This document shows positions 7,038 to 16,052 of a stretch of DNA of 64,000 nt, piece after piece (the stretch's first letter is position 1; every line of letters starts with the position of its first letter). The position numbers and the translations under genes were made by a program. This DNA comes from Burkholderia savannae (GTDB taxonomy: Bacteria; Pseudomonadota; Gammaproteobacteria; Burkholderiales; Burkholderiaceae): positions 2,294,001-2,358,000 of the forward strand of contig NZ_CP013418.1 in the NCBI RefSeq assembly GCF_001524445.2, in the 5' to 3' direction. Under the pieces are notes generated by a model that was not told the origin of the DNA, ran no database searches, and saw only the letters and a program-made list of their open reading frames with translations.

Positions 7038-9857
7038 GTGGTCCGAGCAGCAAGTGGAGGAACGTCGGCGGATGATCGCGGCGGCGAGTCGCGACTGTCA
7101 TGTCGCCGCCAAATGATGATCGCCGCCGGGGCTGTTGCATGCGGCGTTGGATCGCTGTGTATTCAGGCCAACGCGGCGGAATTCGACGGCATGCGTGCTG
7201 GCGACCATTTGCGGCCGGATGCGGCGAGCGCGGCGTCGCCCGACCGAGCGCCGCTGACGAACGACCGGAAGGCATTGCTGGTCGCTTCGCATGCGTCCGC
7301 TTCAACCGCCGCGGCCGTGACTTTCAATTCGCGCCTGCTCATGGGCGGCGGAATCGATCTGTCGCGCTTCGAGCGGGGCAATCCGGTGGTGGCCGGCATC
7401 TACCCGGTCGACTTGACGGTCAACGGAGAAAGACGCGGGAGGCTGGACGTCGAGTTCCGCAACGTGCACGGCAGCGACAGCGCGGCGCCATGCTTTACGC
7501 GCGCGACGCTGGATCGGCTCGGCGTGGACAGCGACCTCGTCGCGAAACGTCTCGATGCCGCGCGCGTCGCGACGGATGCGGAACCGGGCCGGCAACCGGC
7601 GATCGAGGAGAACGCGTGCATCGGCTTGCGCGATGCGCTGCCCGACGCGACGTATACGTTCGACGGCGCCGAGCTCACGCTCGATCTGACCATTCCGCAA
7701 GTGGACATGCGCAAGACCGCACGAGGCTACGTGGACCCGTCCCGTTGGGACAACGGCATCAATGCCGGCCTGCTGCAGTACAACCTCAGCGGCTATGCGA
7801 GCGAAAACAAATTTTTCGGGAGCAATACGAGCAGCCTTTTTCTCGGCCTGCAAGCCGGCGTGAACATCGGGGCCTGGCGCGTTCGCCAACGTTCGAACTT
7901 GATGTGGGGAAACCGCAGTGCCGGCATGAGCTGGCGCAGTCTCGAAACCTACGTTCAACGGGACCTCACGGCGCTGCGCAGCCAGATCACGCTGGGCGAC
8001 AGCTACACGACTGGCGAGATCTTTGAATCGTTCGGCGTGCGCGGCGTGCAGCTGGCAAGCGATGATCGGATGTTGCCGGTGTCGCTTCAATCCTACGCGC
8101 CGACGGTTCGCGGCGTCGCGGACACGAATGCGCGCGTGGCCGTGCGGCAGCGCGGCAGCGTGATCTATGAGGCCAGCGTCCCGCCCGGGCCGTTCGAATT
8201 CGACGATTTGCCGCCGACCGGATACGGCGGCGATCTCGACGTGACGATCACCGAATCGGATGGCAGGACGAAGCATTTCACCGTGCCGTTCGCATCGGTG
8301 AGCCAACTTTTGCGGCCGGGCATGCAACGTTTCAACGTTACCGTCGGCCAGTATCGAGACGCGCTGTCGAACGGCAAGCCGTGGGTCGCGCAGCTGACCT
8401 ATCAGCGCGGCATGACGAATCTGCTGACCGGCTATGCGGGGCTGCTGTCGTCGACGGGTTATGCGTCGGGCTTGATCGGCGTCGCGCTGAACACGCCGAT
8501 TGGCGCTTTCGCTTTCGATGTCACGTCTGCGCGCACGAACTTGCCTGGACAAGGCGCGCGCAGCGGCTTCAGCTCGCATGTGTCGTACGGCAAGATGGTG
8601 CCGTCCACCGGGACCAATTTTTCCGTGGCAGCTTATCGATATTCGACGTCGAATTACTACAGCCTTGCCGACGCCGTCATGGCGCGCAATGGCTACGACG
8701 CGCAAGAGCGCTCGTGGCGAAGCGATTATCGGGCGCGCACCCGCTTGCAGCTGAACGTCAACCAGAGAATCGGCGATCGAAGTTCCGCCTATGTTTCCAG
8801 CAGCCTGCTGAACTACTGGAACGGCCGAGGAAGGGATCTGCAGTTTCAGGCGGGATTTTCGAGCACCTTCAAACGCGTCTCGTATACGGTCTACGCGCAG
8901 CGCAGCCGCTCGAGCGACGATCGCGACGTGACCCAGGTCGGCGTGAATCTGTCGGTTCCGCTCGGCAGCAACGCTTATACGAAGAGAAATGCGTTCAGTT
9001 CGCTGATGACTTCGCTGTCTCGCGCGTCCAACGGCGACAGTTCGGTTCAGGCGAATCTGTCGGGCAGCACGGCGCACGCGGTGCCGATCGACTACGGCGT
9101 CAACGTGTCGCGTTCGGTCAGCAGCGACAGCAATTTCGCGTCGCTCGGGGTGTACGGCACATATCGCTCGCCGTTCGGCACGTACAACGGTAACGCGTCG
9201 GTCGACAATCGCACGCGCCAGGCATCGTTCGGTGCGAACGGCGCGGTCGTCCTGCATCGCGGCGGCGTGACTTTGAGTCCGCCGCTCGGGGCGGCGGCAG
9301 CGCTAGTCGAAGCGAAAGGCGCGAGAGGCGGCAAGCTGATCAACGGGCAAGGCGCGTCGATCGATCGCTTCGGCTACGCGGTGATTCCCTCGTTGATGCC
9401 CTATCGGGCCAACACGGTCGCCATCGATCCGTCCGAACTGCCGGACGACGTCGAGCTCGCGAATACGAGCGAGGAGGTCGTGCCTCGCAATAATTCGATC
9501 GTGTTCGTGAAGATGGAAACCAAGCGCGGCAGGCCGGTATTCGCGGCGACGGAAACCGAAGACGGGAAGCCGTTGCCGATGGGCAGCGAACTGTTCGACC
9601 TCGACGGCAAGTCGCTCGGCGGTGTCGGTCAAGGCGGGATGGCGTTCCTGCGCGGTATCGAGGGTGCCGGCAATCTGGTCGCGAAGTGGGGGGCGGGTTC
9701 CTCCGAGCGATGCACGATGCCTTACATGGTGCCGGCAGCCCAAATGGAAACAAAAAAGTCCCGGGCGATCGTTCGCATCCGTTTGCGTTGCGAGCCGCGG
9801 TTGCATGACGAGACGAGCCAGGCGTCATCCGACGACAACGGAGCACGGAATGACTGA
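7038..9857 (+). CDS. Outer-membrane fimbrial usher (FimD/PapC family)
   Basis: This 939-residue usher should form the outer-membrane pore that assembles fimbria 1. It starts at GTG 7038 after a purine-rich AAGGGGGA. A stretch of basic residues precedes the signal helix (MMIAAGAVACGVGSLC). The N-terminal domain begins at FNSRLLMGGGIDLSRFERG and carries the two-cysteine element (APCFTR and ENACIGL). The barrel follows (for example YNLSGYASENKFFG), then the plug and middle domain (SVIYEASVPPGPFEFDDL). The C-terminal domain ends with SSERCTMPYMVP and RIRLRCEP cysteines. The 3' end overlaps the next pilin gene by 8 bp. Confidence 0.96.
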   Translation: MVRAASGGTSADDRGGESRLSCRRQMMIAAGAVACGVGSLCIQANAAEFDGMRAGDHLRPDAASAASPDRAPLTNDRKALLVASHASASTAAAVTFNSRLLMGGGIDLSRFERGNPVVAGIYPVDLTVNGERRGRLDVEFRNVHGSDSAAPCFTRATLDRLGVDSDLVAKRLDAARVATDAEPGRQPAIEENACIGLRDALPDATYTFDGAELTLDLTIPQVDMRKTARGYVDPSRWDNGINAGLLQYNLSGYASENKFFGSNTSSLFLGLQAGVNIGAWRVRQRSNLMWGNRSAGMSWRSLETYVQRDLTALRSQITLGDSYTTGEIFESFGVRGVQLASDDRMLPVSLQSYAPTVRGVADTNARVAVRQRGSVIYEASVPPGPFEFDDLPPTGYGGDLDVTITESDGRTKHFTVPFASVSQLLRPGMQRFNVTVGQYRDALSNGKPWVAQLTYQRGMTNLLTGYAGLLSSTGYASGLIGVALNTPIGAFAFDVTSARTNLPGQGARSGFSSHVSYGKMVPSTGTNFSVAAYRYSTSNYYSLADAVMARNGYDAQERSWRSDYRARTRLQLNVNQRIGDRSSAYVSSSLLNYWNGRGRDLQFQAGFSSTFKRVSYTVYAQRSRSSDDRDVTQVGVNLSVPLGSNAYTKRNAFSSLMTSLSRASNGDSSVQANLSGSTAHAVPIDYGVNVSRSVSSDSNFASLGVYGTYRSPFGTYNGNASVDNRTRQASFGANGAVVLHRGGVTLSPPLGAAAALVEAKGARGGKLINGQGASIDRFGYAVIPSLMPYRANTVAIDPSELPDDVELANTSEEVVPRNNSIVFVKMETKRGRPVFAATETEDGKPLPMGSELFDLDGKSLGGVGQGGMAFLRGIEGAGNLVAKWGAGSSERCTMPYMVPAAQMETKKSRAIVRIRLRCEPRLHDETSQASSDDNGARND

Positions 9858-10422
9858 AATGACCGCCCGGAAATTCATGAGAAGCGCGACGCGCCGATGG
9901 TCGGCGATCGCGGCCGCCGCAACGTTCGCCTGCTCGGCGGCCTGCGCCGCGCCACCGTCCCCGACCGTGACGATCAAGTTCAACGGGCGCTACAACCCGG
10001 TGGCGTGCACGGTCGTGGACGGCAACGAGAACAAAACGGTGACATTGCCGACCATCTCGACGTCGGCGCTGACGAACGCGGGACAAACCGCCGGCGCGAC
10101 CGCGTTCGATATTTCCGTGCTTTGCGACGGATATGCGGGAAACGTAGTGACCTTTTTTGAGAATGGACCCACGACGAGCGAGAACGGCAATCTCGACGTG
10201 GAAGACCCGAGCGACGGACAGAGCGCCACCGGCGTGCAGATTCAGCTCGTGAACGGCGACGGCTCGCCGATCAAGGTCGGCGACGTGTCGACGATGAAGG
10301 GGGTGTCTGTCCAAGCGTCGACGCCAACGCCGATCCCCTTCTTTGCGCGCTACTACGCAACCGGAAAGACAGGTGCGGGCAAGGTGCGCACCTATGTGAC
10401 CTTCGTGATCCAGATGCACTGA
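9850..10422 (+). CDS. Second fimbrial pilin of operon 1 (minor subunit)
   Basis: This 190-residue pilin-domain protein starts at ATG 9850, overlapping the usher stop by 8 bp, so translation is probably coupled. A longer reading frame upstream lies inside the usher and is not used. The signal peptide includes WSAIAAAATFACSAACA. The mature part has the pilin cysteine pair (NPVACTVVDG and VLCDGYAG), and its ending GKVRTYVTFVIQMH resembles the major pilin's last strand. Position after the usher suggests a minor or tip-proximal subunit. The only two-domain adhesin in the window lies 21 kb away. Confidence 0.88.
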   Translation: MTEMTARKFMRSATRRWSAIAAAATFACSAACAAPPSPTVTIKFNGRYNPVACTVVDGNENKTVTLPTISTSALTNAGQTAGATAFDISVLCDGYAGNVVTFFENGPTTSENGNLDVEDPSDGQSATGVQIQLVNGDGSPIKVGDVSTMKGVSVQASTPTPIPFFARYYATGKTGAGKVRTYVTFVIQMH

Positions 10423-10453
10423 GCATTCGAGATCCGTTTATTCGAGTCGAGAC

Positions 10454-11143
10454 ATGTCGATTGAAATGCCCGCGCAATCGTTGCGCACGCTGCTGCAGGA
10501 CACGATGCTCCACATCGCGCTATTGACGGAGGGTGCGCGCATTTCACGCGTGCATGATTGGCGCGCGCGCTGCATCGCGCTCGTCAAGCAGTTCGAGCAG
10601 GCCATGCAGGATGGCGGCTATCGTGGCGGCGTCGCGAACGAATTGGGACTCGCGCAATGCGTGTTGCTCGATGAAATCACGATGCGCAGTCTGTCGTCCG
10701 AACAACAGGACGAGTGGCTGCGCGAGCTCCTCCAGTTCCGCTTCCATTCCACTCGGGATGGGCTAAGCAAAGTGCGTGCGCGAGTCGATCGTCTGCTGAA
10801 GATGCATTCGGCGAACGCCGAACTGCTGGAGATGTATTCGCTCTTCTATGAGCTCGGCCTTCTGGAAGACAAGAAAGGGATCGTGCTTGCGGACGATCCG
10901 GCATCCGAAGCGAAGCCGATGTTCGGCAAGAAAACGCCGGGAGCGGGCGAGGTTTGGATTGAGGGGGGGGTATCGCACGAGGCAGCGCGCGGGCGGTCTT
11001 GGCGAATCGTAGGCAGTTTGCTCGCGTTCGCCGCGCTCATGACGATGTGGCTCGTCATCGACGAGCGCTTGAGTCATGAGGTGGAGCAGGTGGGAGTCAC
11101 GTTGGCGGATGAAGCAACGATTCATCGGGAATCGGGAGATTGA
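10454..11143 (+). CDS. Short DotU/TssL-like (IcmH) protein without OmpA domain
   Basis: This 229-residue protein is a shortened relative of DotU/TssL, the T6SS inner-membrane component. Helical segments LAQCVLLDEITMRSL and NAELLEMYSLFYELGLLED match the DotU positions that hold the LDE motif and the LGFEG segment. A single membrane helix lies near residues 182-202 (IVGSLLAFAALMTMWLVI). No peptidoglycan-binding domain follows; that function sits in the next gene. The canonical tssL is also present at 17947-19248. The gene begins 31 bp after fimbrial operon 1, with a poor ribosome site (ATG 10454; ATG 10466 is possible). The similarity is by eye and moderately convincing. Confidence 0.72.
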   Translation: MSIEMPAQSLRTLLQDTMLHIALLTEGARISRVHDWRARCIALVKQFEQAMQDGGYRGGVANELGLAQCVLLDEITMRSLSSEQQDEWLRELLQFRFHSTRDGLSKVRARVDRLLKMHSANAELLEMYSLFYELGLLEDKKGIVLADDPASEAKPMFGKKTPGAGEVWIEGGVSHEAARGRSWRIVGSLLAFAALMTMWLVIDERLSHEVEQVGVTLADEATIHRESGD

Positions 11144-11145
11144 GC

Positions 11146-12822
11146 ATGTCGCATCAGATTCGATTTTGGCTCGTATGGGGCGCCATTCCTGTCGTGGTGT
11201 TCGCGAGCCTTTGCCTGCCGTTGAACATGCAGCCTGAGTGGCCTCATGTGCTGACCATCGTTCTGATCATTGCCGCCGTCGTGCTGGCGATCGAGATATT
11301 CGAACGCATGCGTGCGACGGGAGAAGATCGAACGGTCGAAGCCGACATCGACGATCACGAACTGGCGGTGATCGTCGTGGCCGGCCCTCACGCCTCGTCG
11401 CTTTTCGACAGCAAAGGAGACGATGCGATGCTGCGACGCGAAGCCGGTGCACTGTGGCTGCGCGCCGATACCGTCGAGCAACTGCGAGACGCGATGGCGC
11501 GCATCAAGGCGTCGCGAGGTCGCTTTCCTGACGCGGCGGTGCTGCCGCTCGTATCGGAAAGCGATGACGAAAGCGAAATGAGGCAGACATTCGCGAAGTG
11601 GCGAGCCGAGCTTCGCGAATCGCTTTGCTACCCCGATTCGGAATACGTTCTGCCGTGCTATCTCGCCGTCTACACGTGTCTCGGATTCAAGGGCGCCGAC
11701 GGCGCGCGCCCGAAGTGGGTGGGCGATGCGATAGAAATTGGCGTGAGGCAGGCGAATGCCGCGTCGAAAGCAGGCGAGCTGCTCGCGACGGTCCGACAAC
11801 AGCTGCTTCGGCCGTCGCGAGCCGGCTCGTCGGCGCACAGCGCGCTGGGGCTTGCGGTGTTCGACTGGCTCGACGCCACGGCGTTGCTGTCGTCGATGTC
11901 CACGCTGGCGAACACGCCGCCGTTCATGCTGAAAGGACTGACGCTCGCGGACGTCGGCAGGCAGCCGATACGTCCGGGAGCATGGACGCGGTGGCTGACC
12001 ATTCGAACCGGGCTTCATATCCGCACGACCAAATCGTCGGCTTCGCCGCTTCCCATGCCGCGTGTGGCGAAGGTCGCCGAAAGCGGTATTCGGGAGGGAT
12101 GGAGCGGTGCGCGCGATATCGTTTCCTGTCGCGCAAGCTTGGTGCCGGCTCTCGTGTTTTCGACCGTTTCGACGCTTGGCATTGCCGTTGCGGTATCGGC
12201 CTGGATGAATTGCCGCATGATCCAGCGCGTGGCGAGCGACATGGCCGAATATCGGAGCGCACCCGACGAGTGGATCGGGAAAAAGCGTTTCGTGCAGGCT
12301 CGCCTCGAGCACGATCGCTCGACAATCGTGCATACGTTGCTCAATGGGGTGCCGGTCGGGGTCGGCTGGGGGCTCTATCGAGGACAGGAGTTGCTGGTCA
12401 AGCTCGATACGGCGCTGGTTTCGCGGCGCGCGGAGTCGGTCGCGATGCGCATCGACACGGTGTCGCTGTTCGCGACCGGTGAGGCGAAGTTTTCTCCGGG
12501 CGCCGCGCGGCGTGAGTTACAACATGCATTGCGGTTGATTCTCGCCAATCCGGAGCAGCGCGTTCTGATCGTGGGTCATTCCGATAGTGCCGGATCGGAA
12601 GCGAACAATTTTCAGTTGTCCAAAGCGCGTGCGCGCGTGATTCGCGACTGGTTCGTCGATCAAGGCGTGCTGAAGACGCGCTTCATCGTGCAAGGGGCGG
12701 GCGACACGCACCCGATTGCCGGAAACGAAAGCCCCTGGGGGCGCGCACAGAACCGACGTGTCGAGATCTTGCTGATTCCGGATGTCGCGTCGGACAAGAA
12801 AGCGATAGACACGGAACTGTAG
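11146..12822 (+). CDS. TssM-like inner-membrane protein fused to an OmpA peptidoglycan-binding domain
   Basis: This 558-residue protein starts at ATG 11146 (GGGAG at 11134-11138). Two N-terminal membrane helices lie at about residues 8-24 and 30-48, and a third near 325-345 (ALVFSTVSTLGIAVAVSAW). Between them is a cytoplasmic domain laid out like TssM's GTPase-like domain but with no Walker A (compare VVAGPHASSLF here with GAPGAGKT in TssM). After the third helix, GVGWGLYRGQELL resembles the TssM periplasmic part. An OmpA domain fills about 440-550, with GHSDSAGSE and AQNRRVEILL. It follows the DotU-like gene by 2 bp, so the two probably act as a pair. Annotation pipelines would call it an OmpA family protein. 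Confidence 0.75.
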   Translation: MSHQIRFWLVWGAIPVVVFASLCLPLNMQPEWPHVLTIVLIIAAVVLAIEIFERMRATGEDRTVEADIDDHELAVIVVAGPHASSLFDSKGDDAMLRREAGALWLRADTVEQLRDAMARIKASRGRFPDAAVLPLVSESDDESEMRQTFAKWRAELRESLCYPDSEYVLPCYLAVYTCLGFKGADGARPKWVGDAIEIGVRQANAASKAGELLATVRQQLLRPSRAGSSAHSALGLAVFDWLDATALLSSMSTLANTPPFMLKGLTLADVGRQPIRPGAWTRWLTIRTGLHIRTTKSSASPLPMPRVAKVAESGIREGWSGARDIVSCRASLVPALVFSTVSTLGIAVAVSAWMNCRMIQRVASDMAEYRSAPDEWIGKKRFVQARLEHDRSTIVHTLLNGVPVGVGWGLYRGQELLVKLDTALVSRRAESVAMRIDTVSLFATGEAKFSPGAARRELQHALRLILANPEQRVLIVGHSDSAGSEANNFQLSKARARVIRDWFVDQGVLKTRFIVQGAGDTHPIAGNESPWGRAQNRRVEILLIPDVASDKKAIDTEL

Positions 12823-13169
12823 GCGCGGCCGCGCGATGCGGGCGGCGCGGGAACGCCGCGACGGCCGGATGCGCGCCGATCGCTCAATCGAATAGTGACG
12901 AGGTCCGAAAAAGGCGGCTGACGAGAGCCCGCCTCGGCGTCGCACGCGCTTTGCAAGCGCGGCTCGGCGCGCGCATTCACGAATCGATTCGGAAACTTTC
13001 AAACTTGTCTGATTTTGAACCGCCTTCCGCTAAAGGAGAATTTGATACGACGTCAACGCCATTAAGAGGGGAAATTGAAGGCGTGACGTTCGGCGAATTT
13101 CTATTGCGCGGGCAATGCAGAGGAATACTTGTTCGTTGATTTTCATTCCGACTTCAAGCTGGAGAAGAT
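12823..13169. other. Intergenic promoter region upstream of tssB
   Basis: No gene is supported. A 62-codon ORF at 12951-13139 lacks a ribosome site and family features. The first half is GC-rich with inverted segments that could end the upstream transcript. The second half turns AT-rich and has an inverted repeat TTCAAA (12998-13003) and TTTGAA (13014-13019). This is where a promoter for the main plus-strand T6SS operon would be expected. Confidence 0.4.
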
Positions 13170-13709
13170 ATGGCTATATCCAATAGTTCACAGAAATTTA
13201 TCGCGCGCAATCGCGCGCCTCGCGTCCAGATCGAGTACGACGTCGAGATCTACGGTTCCGAAAAGAAGGTCGAGCTTCCTTTCGTGATGGGCGTGCTTGC
13301 AGACCTGTCCGGCAAGCCGATCGAGCCTTTGCCGGCAGTCGGCGATCGCAAGTTCTTCAACATCGATATCGACAATTTTGACGAGCGCATGAAGGCGATG
13401 AAGCCGCGCGTGGCGTTCTCGGTGCCGAATACGCTTTCGGGCGACGGCCAGTTGATGGTCGACATCACGTTCGAAAGCATGGACGACTTTTCCCCCGCGG
13501 CGATCGCCAAGAAGGTGGACGCGCTGTCGCAACTGCTGGACGCGCGCACGCAGCTTGCGAATCTGCAGACCTACATGGACGGCAAGTCGGGCGCGGAGAA
13601 CCTCGTGAGCAAGGTGCTCAAGGACCCCGCGCTGCTGAGCGCGCTCGCGAAGGCGCCGAAGCCCGCGGCGGACAAGGCGGAAAGCAGGGAATCGAAGGAA
13701 AAGCACTGA
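13170..13709 (+). CDS. tssB: T6SS sheath small subunit TssB (VipA)
   Basis: TssB pairs with TssC to form the contractile sheath in the cytoplasm. The 179-residue protein has the family opening QKFIARNRAPRVQIEYDVE and the core ELPFVMGVLADLSG. KKFFNID-type (RKFFNIDIDNFDERM) and LANLQTYMDGKSGAENL segments are also typical. Start ATG 13170 follows GGAGAAG. The lysine-rich tail (KAESRESKEKH) is not conserved in the family. It begins the T6SS plus-strand operon, and tssC follows after 34 bp. Confidence 0.97.
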   Translation: MAISNSSQKFIARNRAPRVQIEYDVEIYGSEKKVELPFVMGVLADLSGKPIEPLPAVGDRKFFNIDIDNFDERMKAMKPRVAFSVPNTLSGDGQLMVDITFESMDDFSPAAIAKKVDALSQLLDARTQLANLQTYMDGKSGAENLVSKVLKDPALLSALAKAPKPAADKAESRESKEKH

Positions 13710-13743
13710 TTCCCGAAACCGGAATCGATTCATAGGAGAGAAA

Positions 13744-15243
13744 ATGGCTGCACGTGAATCTCAGGCGCGCTCCGCCGATGCGCAGATCGCTACGCAATCG
13801 GACTTCAATGCGCTGCTGTCGCGCGAGTTCAAACCGAAGACCGAGCAGGCGCGCGAGGCGGTGGAACACGCCGTCAAGACGCTGGCCGAGCAGGCGCTCG
13901 CCAATTCGGCGACGTTGTCGGACGACGCGTACAAGAGCATTGAAGCGATCATCGGCGAGATCGATCGAAAACTGTCCGAGCAGATCAATCTGATCCTGCA
14001 TCACGACGATTTCCAGAAACTGGAAAGCGCGTGGCGCGGTCTTCATCACTTGGTGACGAACACCGAGACGGACGAGAAACTCAAGATCCGCTTCATGGAC
14101 GTCTCGAAGGACGATCTGCGCCGCACGATGAAGCGATACAAAGGCGTGGCCTGGGACCAGAGCCCGTTCTTCAAGCAGATCTACGAAGAAGAATACGGCC
14201 AGCTCGGCGGTGAGCCGTATGGGTGTCTCGTGGCCGATTACTACTTCGATCACACGCCGCCGGACGTCGATCTGCTTTCGTCGATCGGCAAGGTGGCGGC
14301 CGCCGCGCATGCGCCGTTCATTACCGGCGCATCGCCGTCGGTACTCCAGATGGATTCGTGGCAAGAGCTGGCCAATCCGCGCGACCTGACCAAGATCTTT
14401 ACGCAGAACCTCGAATATGCGCCCTGGAATTCGCTGCGAAATTCCGAGGATGCGCGTTACGTCGGTTTGGCGATGCCGCGTTTTCTTGCGCGTTTGCCGT
14501 ACGGAATCGGCACGAATCCCGTCGACGAATTCGATTTCGAGGAATCGACGGACGGGTCCGATCATCGCAAGTACGTATGGGCGAATGCCGCGTACGCAAT
14601 GGCGGTCAACATCAACCGCTCGTTCAAGCATTACGGCTGGTGCACGCTGATTCGCGGCGTCGAAAGCGGCGGCGTCGTCGAGAACCTGCCTTGCCATACG
14701 TTCCCGACAGACGACGGCGGCATCGACATGAAGTGCCCGACCGAAATCGCGATTTCGGATCGTCGCGAAGCGGAGCTCGCGAAGAACGGTTTCATTCCGC
14801 TGATCCATCGCAAGAACACGGACTACGCGGCCTTCATCGGCGCGCAATCGCTGCAGAAGCCCGCCGAGTACTACGACCCGGATGCGACGGCGAACGCGAA
14901 CTTGTCCGCTCGCCTGCCGTACCTGTTCGCATGCTCGCGCTTTGCGCATTATCTGAAGTGCATCGTGCGCGACAAGATCGGTTCGTTCAAGGAGCGAGAG
15001 GACATGCAGCAGTGGCTCAACGAATGGATCATGAACTATGTCGACGCCGATCCGGCGAATTCGTCGCAGGAGACCAAGGCGCGCCGTCCTCTGGCTGCGG
15101 CCGAAGTGGTCGTCGAGGACGTGGAAGGCAATCCGGGCTACTACCAGGCGAAGTTCTTCCTGCGTCCGCACTTCCAGCTGGAAGGGTTGACCGTATCGCT
15201 GCGTCTAGTCGCGAAGCTGCCCTCGGTCAAGGAAGCGGCGTAA
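13744..15243 (+). CDS. tssC: T6SS sheath large subunit TssC (VipB)
   Basis: This 499-residue protein is the large sheath subunit, recognised and recycled by ClpV after contraction. Family hallmarks are SAWRGLHHLVTNTETD, DQSPFFKQIYEEEYGQLGGEPYG (shortened here to its recognisable core), YVWANAAYAMA and the C-terminal LEGLTVSLRLVAKLP. The ATG at 13744 has AGGAGAG 3 bp upstream of the spacer. Length and motifs are typical and I see no frameshift. A 199-bp gap with a repeated GCGGGCGTACGC element (15270 and 15306) separates it from hcp. Confidence 0.97.
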   Translation: MAARESQARSADAQIATQSDFNALLSREFKPKTEQAREAVEHAVKTLAEQALANSATLSDDAYKSIEAIIGEIDRKLSEQINLILHHDDFQKLESAWRGLHHLVTNTETDEKLKIRFMDVSKDDLRRTMKRYKGVAWDQSPFFKQIYEEEYGQLGGEPYGCLVADYYFDHTPPDVDLLSSIGKVAAAAHAPFITGASPSVLQMDSWQELANPRDLTKIFTQNLEYAPWNSLRNSEDARYVGLAMPRFLARLPYGIGTNPVDEFDFEESTDGSDHRKYVWANAAYAMAVNINRSFKHYGWCTLIRGVESGGVVENLPCHTFPTDDGGIDMKCPTEIAISDRREAELAKNGFIPLIHRKNTDYAAFIGAQSLQKPAEYYDPDATANANLSARLPYLFACSRFAHYLKCIVRDKIGSFKEREDMQQWLNEWIMNYVDADPANSSQETKARRPLAAAEVVVEDVEGNPGYYQAKFFLRPHFQLEGLTVSLRLVAKLPSVKEAA

Positions 15244-15442
15244 CGGATGCCGTCCGGACGATCGTGACGGCGGGCGTACGCGGCCGCGTCATGCACGCCA
15301 TTGTCGCGGGCGTACGCCACCGGGCGGCGCAAGAGCAAGCCGATCGGCGATGACCGTTGTTCGGCGGAGCGGTGGGCAGGCGCTCGTTAAATCTCTCTGG
15401 CTCAGTAGTACTGAAAATTAACGCAATAAGAAGGAGTATGCC

Positions 15443-15925
15443 ATGTCGCACGACATTTTCCTCAAGATCAACGGTATCGACGGTGAGGCGGAAGACACAA
15501 CCCACAAGGGTGAAATCGAGGTCTTGAGCTGGTCGTGGAACGTCAGTCAGCAATCGAACATGCACCTGGGTTCGGGGGGCGGCGCGGGCAAGGCGACGAT
15601 CGATGATCTGCACTTCGAACATTACATCGATCGCGCGAGCCCGAATCTCGTTCAGTACTGCTTGCTCGGCAAGCATATCGACGAGGCTCGGCTCGTGGTG
15701 CGCAAGGCGGGCGGCAGCCCGCTCGAGTACGTCAAGCTCACGATGAACGATGTGCTCGTTACCCAGGTGAGCCCATCCGGCGTGGCTAAGGACGAGTCGC
15801 GCCCGCGCGAGGTCGTTCGGTTGTCGTTCTCCCGCCTGAAGCAGGAGTACGTCGTTCAGAATGCGCAGGGCGGCAGCGGCGGCGCAATCACCGCGACTTT
15901 CGACATCAAGAAGAACGCGGCTTAA
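15443..15925 (+). CDS. hcp: T6SS inner-tube protein Hcp (TssD)
   Basis: Hcp hexamers stack to form the expelled tube and can carry small effectors. The 160-residue sequence has the family start HDIFLKINGIDGEAED, the GEIEVLSWSW strand and the VSPSGVAKDESRPRE loop before the final strands. AAGGAG at 15431-15436 gives a strong ribosome site before ATG 15443. A separate promoter is possible in the 199-bp gap upstream. A stable hairpin directly after the stop codon fits separate high-level expression of this abundant protein. Confidence 0.97.
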   Translation: MSHDIFLKINGIDGEAEDTTHKGEIEVLSWSWNVSQQSNMHLGSGGGAGKATIDDLHFEHYIDRASPNLVQYCLLGKHIDEARLVVRKAGGSPLEYVKLTMNDVLVTQVSPSGVAKDESRPREVVRLSFSRLKQEYVVQNAQGGSGGAITATFDIKKNAA

Positions 15926-15949
15926 CCCTCAACGCCGGTTATCCGGAAC

Positions 15950-15976
15950 GGGCCTCGTCGGCAACCGGCGAGGCCC
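15950..15976 (+). terminator. Strong hairpin immediately downstream of hcp
   Basis: GGGCCTCGTCGG (15950-15961) pairs over 12 positions, with one G-U pair, to CCGGCGAGGCCC (15965-15976) around a CAA loop. It begins 24 bp after the hcp stop. No T tract follows, so partial termination or 3'-end stabilisation of an hcp-only mRNA is more likely than a full stop; tssJ begins 77 bp later. Confidence 0.55.
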
Positions 15977-16052
15977 GGAGGCTGCTGTCCATGGCGCTCG
16001 CGATACGGGCGCCACGAACAGCGGCTTGCCCCGGTGCGACAGGATCATCCAG

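Noticed and set aside
12951..13139. 62-codon ORF before tssB
   Set aside because: No ribosome site and no motif; it overlaps the expected tssB promoter region.
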